A stretch of DNA of 6,835 bases. Origin: Collinsella sp. GTDB lineage: Bacteria; Actinomycetota; Coriobacteriia; Coriobacteriales; Coriobacteriaceae. Of this stretch, positions 1-5,436 are shown one piece after another. Within the stretch, counting starts at the first letter, position 1, and each line of letters begins with the position of its first letter. A model generated the notes under the pieces. The model was given only the letters and a program-made list of their open reading frames with translations. It ran no database searches and had not been told where the DNA came from. Position numbers and translations under genes: made by a program. The stretch is from assembly GCA_019419555.1 (NCBI GenBank), contig DXZR01000025.1:1-6835 (forward strand). Direction: 5' to 3'.

Positions 1-54
1 GCGCATTCGGCGAGATGCGTTTGCGAAAGTGGTCAATTTTAGATTAGCGCTAAC
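1..54. other. Left-edge remnant before the IS fragment
   Basis: This stretch is less GC-rich than what follows and holds no complete gene. One reading frame is open from base 3 to a TAG stop at 45-47 and gives a tail ending RLRKWSILD. That could be the last residues of a gene cut by the window edge, but 14 codons are too few to decide. A perfect 10-bp palindrome, TTAGCGCTAA, lies at 44-53, just before the change to very GC-rich transposase sequence. It may mark the breakpoint where the insertion sequence was truncated, which is inference only. Confidence 0.25.
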
Positions 55-642
55 AGGTTCGGCGGGGCGTGGGGGATCGCCCGCTCCGGGGCCGAGGGCC
101 CGCGGGCCGAGGCCGCCGGGGAGGCCGCGGCCGCCTCCACCGCGCCCCCGCCGGCGCTCGTCGAGGCCGAGAACAGGCAGGTCAGGTTCCTGGCCGCCCG
201 GATATCGGAGGCCCTCGACGAGGCCGGGGCCCTCGAGGCCGAGACGGCGGCGCTGCTCGAGGGCGACGAGACCTACGCGTGCCTGCTCACCGTGCCCGGC
301 ATCGGCCCGAGGACCGCGGCGCAGCTCGCGGTGTCGGTCGACATCGGGAGGTTCCCGGACCACGACCACCTGGCCTCGTACTGCGGCATAGCCCCGAGGG
401 TGAGGAGCTCCGGCACGTCGGTGAGGTCGGTCAGGGCATCCAGGCGCGGCGACGCGAGGCTCAAGTCCCTGCTGATCTTCTCGTGCAACAGCCTGGTGAG
501 GTCCTCGGGGCGCTACGGCGAGTACTACCGGGCCTGCAGGGCACGGGGCATGGGGCACGGGCGGGCGCTCAAGGCCGTCGCGAGGAAGCGGCTCAGGGCG
601 ATATACGCCGTGATGCGCGACCGGGTGCCCTACCGGGAGTAA
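55..642 (+). pseudogene. IS110-family transposase, 5'-truncated
   Basis: The frame is open from an upstream TAG at 40-42 to the TAA at 640-642 and gives about 195 residues of IS110-like sequence, against roughly 340-420 in complete family members. What remains is an Ala/Glu-rich helical linker (about 130-290) followed by the Transposase_20 (IS116/IS110/IS902) domain. That domain starts at LLTVPGIGPRTAAQLA, a helix-hairpin-helix-like motif, and continues through YCGIAPRVRSSGTS, LKSLL and CNSLVRS to YGEYYRACRARGMGHGRALKAVARKRL. The RVRSSGTS segment is where the family places its conserved catalytic serine. The N-terminal RuvC-like DEDD domain is absent and no start codon with a ribosome site precedes the remaining part. 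The first ATG in frame is at 601-650 only as an internal Met; GTG at 289 is a possible internal start without a clear Shine-Dalgarno. I regard it as a dead gene. The family call is secure; the exact left limit is not. Confidence 0.8.
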
Positions 643-651
643 CCCCGACGG

Positions 652-676
652 TTGACAAAACTATAGGAACACCCAA
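652..676 (+). other. Probable right end of the IS110 element with outward TTGACA box
   Basis: Ten bases after the transposase stop is a perfect -35 hexamer, TTGACA (652-657), followed by AAACTATAGGAACACCC. In IS110 elements the excised circle joins right end to left end, and a promoter is assembled from a -35 in the right end and a -10 in the left end. The box fits that design. No -10 at the proper distance lies to its right here (675-680 is AACGAC), so it is not expected to be active by itself. The exact end of the element cannot be fixed without a second copy. Confidence 0.4.
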
Positions 677-892
677 CGACTACCTTTTGGCAAGTTTGAA
701 TCAAGGCAACGCCGATGTTTTGGTGAAGTCAGCGAAAACCCGCCAGAGCGAGCAAGGTGCCTTGAAACAAGGCGGCATTGACCTTCTGGTCATGCCGCCG
801 AAGTTGAAAGGCAGATTGCCGCTCTGGCGGGTTTGCAGCGTCGAGCGGTTACGGCGTTTGGCAAAACGCCGTAACTTAATAAGTTTGGTACC
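677..892. repeat. Structured intergenic stretch with nested and alternative hairpins
   Basis: I see no believable gene here. Four inverted repeats are visible. A 15-bp perfect pair (736-750 with 820-834, arm CGCTCTGGCGGGTTT) encloses two smaller hairpins: CAAGG-TG-CCTTG at 753-764, and GGCGGCAT/GACC at 771-799 with a four-base loop and one bulged T. A separate 12-bp perfect hairpin follows at 848-859 with 864-875 (arm GTTACGGCGTTT, loop GGCA). In addition, AACGCCG at 708-714 is identical to part of the 3' arm of that last hairpin and could pair with 852-858 instead. The layout resembles a folded RNA or a palindromic dispersed element. It ends just before the marR promoter, so it is not in the marR leader unless transcription also starts further upstream. 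Confidence 0.6.
848..875 (+). terminator. 12-bp perfect hairpin, possible weak terminator or insulator
   Basis: GTTACGGCGTTT (848-859) pairs exactly with AAACGCCGTAAC (864-875) over a GGCA loop. The stem is terminator-sized, but the following bases TTAATAAGTTT are not a clean T-run, so intrinsic termination on the + strand would be weak. It stands 17 bp before the -35 box of the marR promoter and could limit read-through from the IS side. It may equally be one arm of the wider structured element. Confidence 0.35.
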
Positions 893-921
893 TTGACATT
901 GATTTCTCACGCTCCTAAATT
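893..921 (+). promoter_or_regulatory. Sigma-70-type promoter of the marR-ABC operon
   Basis: A perfect -35 TTGACA (893-898) is separated by exactly 17 bp from TAAATT (916-921), which matches the -10 consensus at 4 of 6 positions. Transcription would start near 928, leaving a leader of about 50 nt before the MarR start codon. It is the only good promoter seen ahead of the three-gene operon, and its -10 is covered by the CCTAA/TTAGG palindrome listed separately. Confidence 0.65.
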
Positions 922-953
922 GGTTAGGCACAAAACAATTCCACTACCTAACT
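914..953. promoter_or_regulatory. Candidate MarR operator: three CCTAA/TTAGG half-sites
   Basis: CCTAA (914-918), five bases, then TTAGG (924-928) makes a 15-bp palindrome lying over the -10 box and the expected start point. A third half-site, CCTAA at 947-951, lies between there and the ribosome site and forms a second, wider dyad with TTAGG (GTTAGG 923-928 and CCTAAC 947-952). MarR dimers bind short palindromes of this size, and autorepression from a site over the -10 is the usual arrangement. Binding is inferred from position and symmetry. Confidence 0.55.
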
Positions 954-976
954 AAAGAAAGGAGCAACACTAATTC

Positions 977-1483
977 ATGTGCGATGAACCTCTTAACCTT
1001 TGTTCGCACGAGCCCGGCGGCGACCCGTCACAGCCGGCGGATGTACCCGAAGCGGTTAGCTCGGAAGACAAACTCGCCAAGCGTATCCTGAGCGGCCTGG
1101 GTTTTTGCGGCCATTACATGCATTTTCATGGCGGAGGCGTGTCCGGCAAGGCGCCCATCATCTGCCTGCTGGCCAAGCAGCCCGGTGGCGAGATGTCGCA
1201 GCAGGAACTCGGCATGCACTTTGACCTCAAGCCGGGGTCGCTTTCCGAGATCCTGTCCAAGCTCGAGGTCAACGGCCTCATCGAGCGCAGCCGTAACCCC
1301 GAGGATCGACGGCAACTCACCATTCGCCTGACCGAAACCGGCCGGGAAAACGCCCGCATCGACCAGGCGGCCCGCATCCGCTTTAGAGAACGGGCCTTTA
1401 GTGCGCTCACCCACGACGAGCGCGAGGACCTCGCCGAAATGCTCGATAAAATCCGCGTAACCTGGGAGGAACTGGATGATTAA
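977..1483 (+). CDS. MarR-family transcriptional regulator
   Basis: A 168-residue dimeric winged-helix DNA-binding protein. It probably represses its own operon and is released by a drug-like ligand or by oxidation. The winged helix covers roughly residues 58-122: SQQELGMHFDLKPGSLSEILSKL supplies the helix-turn-helix (about 74-96), and NPEDRRQLTIRLTETG (107-122) is the wing with the DxR-type D110/R111/R112 motif typical of MarR. Helices at about 31-50 and 125-165 would form the dimer interface. The N-terminal 30 residues are polar and Pro-rich. Notable are C2, C9, C44 and C63 and the run CGHYMHFH (44-51), a possible metal or redox site. The start is ATG 977: a stop (971-973) closes the frame just upstream, and AAAGGAG (958-964) precedes it at a rather long 12 nt. 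The end overlaps the first ABC gene by 8 nt, so translation is coupled. Family assignment is firm; the signal it senses is unknown. Confidence 0.9.
   Translation: MCDEPLNLCSHEPGGDPSQPADVPEAVSSEDKLAKRILSGLGFCGHYMHFHGGGVSGKAPIICLLAKQPGGEMSQQELGMHFDLKPGSLSEILSKLEVNGLIERSRNPEDRRQLTIRLTETGRENARIDQAARIRFRERAFSALTHDEREDLAEMLDKIRVTWEELDD
1464..1475 (+). promoter_or_regulatory. Ribosome-binding site inside the marR 3' end
   Basis: GGGAGGA (1464-1470) sits 5 nt before the ATG at 1476, inside the marR coding sequence. This favours ATG 1476 over the in-frame ATG at 1491 and fits translational coupling across the ATGATTAA overlap. Confidence 0.7.
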
Positions 1484-3290
1484 ATCCCTCATGGGAAGCA
1501 TCCGCGACTATATGAAAGTCGCTGTTGCCACGCCATTGCTCGTGCTTGGCGAGGTGCTCTGCGAGGTGCTGATCCCATTTATCACCGCCAACCTGATCGA
1601 CGCCATCAAAGACGGTGCCACCGTAGCCGAGATGCTTCCCACCGCAGGCTTTTTGGCGCTCATCGCGCTGACGTCGCTTGCTTTAGGCGCCGCTGCCGGC
1701 GTCACCTGCAGCCATGCGAGCTGCGGCTTCGCCAAGAACCTGCGTCACGACCTGTTCTATAAGATCCAGACGTTCAGCTTTGCCAACATCGATGAGTTCT
1801 CGAGCTCCTCGCTCGTCACGCGTCTGACCACTGACATCAACAACGTTCAGCAGGCCTTTATGATGATCATCCGTATCGCCGTGCGCGCGCCGCTGGTCTT
1901 GATCTTCGCTTTTACCATGGCATTTATCATGGGCGGCAGCGTCGCCATGGTCTACCTGGTCATCATTCCGCTGCTGGGCTTTGGACTGTTCTTTATCATC
2001 TTTAAGGTACGCCCCATCTTCTCGCGCGTGTTCCACAAGTACGACGCCCTTAACGAGTCCGTCGAGGAAAACGTCACCGGCATGCGCGTGGTCAAGAGCT
2101 ATGTGCGCGAAGACTTTGAGAAGGAGAAGTTCGCCACCGCCGCGCGCGACGTCCAGATGGACTTCACCCGCGCCGAGAAGCTGCTCGCCTTTAACAACCC
2201 CATGATGAACATCTGCGTCAACGGCGCATTTGTCGTCATCATCTACCTGGGATCCAAGCTCATCATCACGAGCCAGGGCACGCTGTTCGACGTGGGCCAG
2301 CTCTCCTCGATCTTTACCTATGGCTTCACGATCCTCATGAGCCTGATGCAGCTGTCGATGATCTTTGTCATGGTGACCATGGCCGACGAATCGGCGCACC
2401 GCATTACCGAGGTGCTGACCGCCGAGCCCACGATCGTCGATCCCGCCGAGCCCGTGCTCGAGGTTGCCGACGGTTCCATCGACTTTGACCACGTGAGCTT
2501 TAAGTATTCCGCGCATGCGAAGCGCCAAGCGCTCGACGATATCGACCTGCACATTAAGAGCGGCGAAACCATCGGCATCATCGGCGGTACCGGCTCGGCC
2601 AAGTCCACGCTCGTTAACCTCATCGCCCGCCTGTACGACGCCACCGAGGGCACCGTGCGCGTGGGCGGCATGGACGTGCGCGACTACGACTTGGACGCCC
2701 TGCGCCACCAGGTGGCCATGGTGCTGCAGAAAAACGTACTGTTTAGCGGCACCATTGCCGAAAACCTGCGCTGGGGCGACCCGAACGCCACCGACGAGGA
2801 AGTCCGCGAGGCGGCACATCTGGCCTGCGCCGATGAGTTTGTCGATGGCTTCCCCAAGGGTTATGACACCTGGATCGAGCAGGGCGGCTCCAATGTTTCC
2901 GGCGGTCAGAAGCAGCGCCTGTGCATTGCGCGTGCCCTGCTGCGTCGCCCCAAGATTTTGATCCTGGACGACTCCACCAGCGCCGTCGACACCAAGACCG
3001 ACGCCAAGATCCGCGCAGGGTTGGCAAGCTATCTGCCCAACACGACCAAGCTCATCATCGCCCAGCGCATCAGCTCCGTTCAGGACGCAGACCGCATCAT
3101 CGTCATGGAGGGCGGTCGCATCGCGCAGATCGGCAACCACGACGAGCTGCTCAAGACGAGCGAGATCTACCGCGAGACCTTTACCTCGCAAAACAAGATG
3201 TCTGCCGAGGGCGAAGGGGCCGTCGAGGCCGACACCGAGGCATCCATAACGCAAGCCCAGACCCAGGAAGGAGGCGAGGCACATGAGTAA
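1476..3290 (+). CDS. ABC exporter half-transporter, degenerate-site subunit
   Basis: A 604-residue fused membrane and ATPase subunit of a type IV (type I exporter fold) ABC transporter, in the cytoplasmic membrane. Six membrane segments are visible at about 15-38, 53-76, 132-152, 155-177, 243-262 and 276-301. The nucleotide-binding domain covers about 334-570: aromatic A-loop Y344, Walker A GGTGSAKST (370-378, K376), Q-loop Q418, signature VSGGQ (474-478), Walker B ILILDD (494-499), D-loop SAVD (502-505). Two key residues are changed. The catalytic Glu is Asp (D499) and the switch His is Gln (Q530, AQRISS). Walker A also has Ala at 375 where Gly is normal. These are the marks of the TM287/LmrC-like partner of a heterodimer, so it needs the next gene's product. 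The C-terminal tail (about 570-604) is acidic and likely disordered. It overlaps the genes on both sides by 8 nt. The exporter class is secure; the substrate (drug, peptide or lipid) is not readable. Confidence 0.93.
   Translation: MIKSLMGSIRDYMKVAVATPLLVLGEVLCEVLIPFITANLIDAIKDGATVAEMLPTAGFLALIALTSLALGAAAGVTCSHASCGFAKNLRHDLFYKIQTFSFANIDEFSSSSLVTRLTTDINNVQQAFMMIIRIAVRAPLVLIFAFTMAFIMGGSVAMVYLVIIPLLGFGLFFIIFKVRPIFSRVFHKYDALNESVEENVTGMRVVKSYVREDFEKEKFATAARDVQMDFTRAEKLLAFNNPMMNICVNGAFVVIIYLGSKLIITSQGTLFDVGQLSSIFTYGFTILMSLMQLSMIFVMVTMADESAHRITEVLTAEPTIVDPAEPVLEVADGSIDFDHVSFKYSAHAKRQALDDIDLHIKSGETIGIIGGTGSAKSTLVNLIARLYDATEGTVRVGGMDVRDYDLDALRHQVAMVLQKNVLFSGTIAENLRWGDPNATDEEVREAAHLACADEFVDGFPKGYDTWIEQGGSNVSGGQKQRLCIARALLRRPKILILDDSTSAVDTKTDAKIRAGLASYLPNTTKLIIAQRISSVQDADRIIVMEGGRIAQIGNHDELLKTSEIYRETFTSQNKMSAEGEGAVEADTEASITQAQTQEGGEAHE
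3268..3282 (+). promoter_or_regulatory. Ribosome-binding site of the second ABC gene
   Basis: AAGGAGG (3268-3274) is an almost perfect Shine-Dalgarno 8 nt before ATG 3283, within the end of the first ABC gene. It supports ATG 3283 rather than the in-frame ATG at 3334 (residue 18). Confidence 0.7.
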
Positions 3291-5202
3291 GGCAACGACC
3301 GCCGAGCGCGCGCTCAACCGCAAGGGCGGCACCATGTCGCGCCTCATCAAGACGCTCTTTGGCTTCTACCCCGTGCTTTTGCCCCTCGTCGTCGTCGGCG
3401 TGGTGCTCTGCGCCATCATCAACTCCATCGGCGCGACCTTCCTTCAGAGCGCCCTGCAGATCATTAGCGACTCGTGGCAGTCGGGCGACTGGACGACCGC
3501 ACAGCCCAAGATTCTGCAGCTCGTGACCACCCTCGCCTGCATCTACGGCGTCGGCATCCTGTCCTCACTGTTCTGGAACCGCGCCATGGCCATCGTCACG
3601 CAGGGCTCGCTCGAGAAGCTGCGCGAGAAGATGTTCAACCGCATGCAGGACCTGCCGATTCGCTACTTCGACACGCACCAGCGCGGCGACATCATGAGCC
3701 ACTACACCAACGACATCGACACACTGCGCCAGATGATCAGCCAGTCGCTGCCCAACCTGCTCATGACGACCATCGTCATCGTCACGGTGTTCTTTATCAT
3801 GCTGTACTACAGCGTTTGGATGTGCCTGGTCATTGTGGCAGGCGTCGCCTTTATGACCTTTATGACCAAGCTGCTCGGCTCCAACTCCGCGCGCTTCTTT
3901 ATTGCGCAGCAAACCGAGCTCGGCGTGGTCGAGGGCCACATCGAGGAAGTCATGAACGGCCAGAAGGTCGTCAAGGCATTCTGCCACGAGTCTGCCGCCG
4001 AGGCTGATTTTGACGAGCGCAACGAAAAGCTCTTCGAGGTCTCGCAGAAGGCCAACATGTACGCCAACATCCTCATGCCTATCCTTATGAACCTGGGCAA
4101 CCTGCTCTACGTGCTGGTCGCACTGGCAGGCGGCATTTTCCTGGCGCTGGGCGTGCCCAACCTGAGCATCTCGGGCATGACACTGTCCATCGCCGTCGTG
4201 GTGCCGTTCCTCAACATGACCAAGCAGTTCTGCGGACAGATCGGTCAGATCTCGCAGCAGATCAACGCCGTGGTCATGGGCCTCGCCGGCGCCGACCGCA
4301 TCTTTGAGCTCATCGACGAGGAGCCCGAGGCCGACGAAGGCTACGTGACGCTCGTCAACGCGCAGGTGAACCCCGATACCTGGCAGCTCGAGGAGGCCGA
4401 CCACCACACCGGCATGTGGGCGTGGAAGCATCCGCACCGCGCGACCGGCGAGATCGAGTACGTACCGCTGCGCGGCGACCTGGTCATGGACAACGTCGAC
4501 TTTGGCTACACGCCCGACCACGAGGTGCTGCACGGCGTGTCCGTGTTTGCTAAGCCGGGCCAGAAGGTCGCGTTTGTCGGTGCCACCGGTGCCGGCAAGA
4601 CGACCATCACCAACCTCATCAACCGTTTCTATGACATCGCCGATGGCAAGATCCGCTACGACGGCATCAACGTCAACAAGATCCGCAAGGCCGATCTGCG
4701 CCGCTCGCTGGGCGTGGTGCTGCAGGACGTGAACCTGTTCACCGGCACCGTGATGGATAACATCCGCTACGGCAACCTGGACGCCACCGACGAGGAGTGC
4801 ATCGCGGCGGCCAAGCTCGCGGGCGCGGACGACTTTATCACCCGCCTGCCCGACGGCTACGACACGATGCTCACCGGCAACGGCGCGCAGCTGTCGCAGG
4901 GCCAGCGCCAGCTGATTTCGATCGCACGCGCCGCCGTCGCCGATCCGCCGGCGATGATTCTGGACGAGGCCACGAGCTCCATCGACACCCGCACCGAGGC
5001 CATCGTGCAAGCGGGCATGGACAAGCTCATGGAGGGTCGCACGACGTTTGTCATCGCGCACCGCCTGTCCACCGTGCGCAACTCCGACGCGATCATCTGT
5101 CTGGACCACGGCCGCATCATCGAGCGCGGCAACCACGACGAGCTGATCGCCAAGCGCGGGTATTACTACCAGCTCTACACCGGAGCGTTTGAGCTGGAGT
5201 AG
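3283..5202 (+). CDS. ABC exporter half-transporter, catalytic-site subunit
   Basis: A 639-residue partner of the preceding ABC protein. Six membrane segments appear at about 30-56, 80-100, 158-178, 179-199, 264-289 and 296-316, with the coupling region GDIMSHYTNDIDTLR at 135-149. The ATPase domain (about 397-635) has A-loop Y409, Walker A GATGAGKTT (433-441), Q-loop Q481, signature LSQGQ (537-541), Walker B MILDEATSS with catalytic E562, and switch H593. The catalytic residues are intact, while the signature has Gln instead of Gly, as in TM288. Paired with the first subunit this gives one working ATP site (its own Walker motifs plus the partner's VSGGQ) and one degenerate site. A stretch of about 40 residues (354-395), including WAWKHPH (379-385), is inserted between membrane and ATPase domains. 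Such a linker is common in this half of Gram-positive heterodimers and has no assigned role that I know. The 17 residues before M18 are polar. Likely job: ATP-driven export of a toxic compound under MarR control; the substrate is unknown. Confidence 0.93.
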   Translation: MSKATTAERALNRKGGTMSRLIKTLFGFYPVLLPLVVVGVVLCAIINSIGATFLQSALQIISDSWQSGDWTTAQPKILQLVTTLACIYGVGILSSLFWNRAMAIVTQGSLEKLREKMFNRMQDLPIRYFDTHQRGDIMSHYTNDIDTLRQMISQSLPNLLMTTIVIVTVFFIMLYYSVWMCLVIVAGVAFMTFMTKLLGSNSARFFIAQQTELGVVEGHIEEVMNGQKVVKAFCHESAAEADFDERNEKLFEVSQKANMYANILMPILMNLGNLLYVLVALAGGIFLALGVPNLSISGMTLSIAVVVPFLNMTKQFCGQIGQISQQINAVVMGLAGADRIFELIDEEPEADEGYVTLVNAQVNPDTWQLEEADHHTGMWAWKHPHRATGEIEYVPLRGDLVMDNVDFGYTPDHEVLHGVSVFAKPGQKVAFVGATGAGKTTITNLINRFYDIADGKIRYDGINVNKIRKADLRRSLGVVLQDVNLFTGTVMDNIRYGNLDATDEECIAAAKLAGADDFITRLPDGYDTMLTGNGAQLSQGQRQLISIARAAVADPPAMILDEATSSIDTRTEAIVQAGMDKLMEGRTTFVIAHRLSTVRNSDAIICLDHGRIIERGNHDELIAKRGYYYQLYTGAFELE

Positions 5203-5228
5203 CTCAAAACAGCCCCAACGCTCCCAAC

Positions 5229-5332
5229 GGAGTTCCCCGAGGGAGACGGGGTGTTTACTCCGTGCTCAAACATTCTCGCTTCGCTGCGAAACTGCGCGCG
5301 GAGCAAACACCCCGTCTCCCTCGGGGAACTCC
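5229..5332. repeat. Long inverted repeat (28-bp perfect arms, 37 bp overall)
   Basis: Bases 5229-5256 are the exact reverse complement of 5305-5332. After one mismatch (5257 with 5304) pairing continues through 5258-5265 with 5296-5303, with one G-T pair. The loop (5266-5295) holds a TTCGCTGCGAA palindrome. The arms begin GGAGTTCCCCGAGGG and read the same on both strands. The element stands 27 bp after the stop of the second ABC gene and before the true terminator, and has no T-run of its own. It looks like a dispersed palindromic element (REP/MITE type) rather than a plain terminator. Copy number cannot be seen from this window, where it occurs once. Confidence 0.75.
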
Positions 5333-5369
5333 TACGCGCAGCCTTTTCTCGCAGCCTAAAAAGAAGTGG

Positions 5370-5403
5370 TGAGGCCCTGGCCGTTTGGCCAGGGCCTCAT
5401 TTT
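5370..5403 (+). terminator. Strong intrinsic terminator, probably bidirectional
   Basis: TGAGGCCCTGGCC (5370-5382) pairs perfectly with GGCCAGGGCCTCA (5387-5399) over a GTTT loop, followed at once by TTTT (5400-5403). On the other strand the A-rich run at 5358-5362 gives TTTTT about 8 nt after the stem, so the same hairpin can end the convergent LysR transcript (stop at 5437-5439). It closes the marR-ABC operon. Confidence 0.85.
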
Positions 5404-5436
5404 GTAAGGAGTCAAAAAAGTCCCGTTCCAGGTGAG

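Larger units (their letters stand above)
55..676 (+). mobile_element. Truncated IS110-family insertion sequence (right part only)
   Basis: The fragment contains the C-terminal half of an IS110-type transposase and a short non-coding right end after its stop at 642. The left boundary (about 55) is placed where sequence turns very GC-rich and the frame becomes transposase-like. The right boundary (about 676) is placed after a TTGACA box at 652-657 and a following ACTATAGGAACACCC stretch, and is approximate. In the IS110 group, as opposed to IS1111, the guide (bridge) RNA is encoded in the left non-coding end and the right end is short. The short right end here fits the IS110 group, so the RNA-encoding end would be the part that is missing. 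IS110 elements lack conventional terminal inverted repeats, and none is seen. The copy should be immobile by itself. Confidence 0.7.

Noticed and set aside
652..680. TTGACA at the IS right end as a promoter for marR
   Set aside because: No -10 lies at 16-18 bp (675-680 is AACGAC), and a much better promoter exists at 893-921.
677..892. CRISPR-like or tandem repeat array
   Set aside because: The repeats are inverted, not regularly spaced direct repeats with spacers, and no cas gene is present.
69..896. Open + strand frame of 275 codons across the IS remnant and the hairpin region
   Set aside because: Over the IS part it is an Arg/Gly-rich out-of-frame shadow of the transposase. Its last 80 codons run through the inverted repeats, so it is not a believable protein.
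701..931. Minus-strand frame of 76 codons through the hairpin cluster
   Set aside because: It reads through several perfect inverted repeats and the marR promoter, and its Arg/Phe-rich product shows no recognisable domain.
1683..3350. Long open frame of 555 codons on the minus strand opposite the first ABC gene
   Set aside because: It mirrors the codon pattern of the GC-rich ABC gene, is rich in His, Asp, Val and Gly as such shadows are, and shows no domain.
3565..5136. Long open frame of 523 codons on the minus strand opposite the second ABC gene
   Set aside because: Same reason: low-complexity His/Asp/Val/Ala composition from reading a GC-rich gene backwards. The + strand protein has every expected ABC motif.
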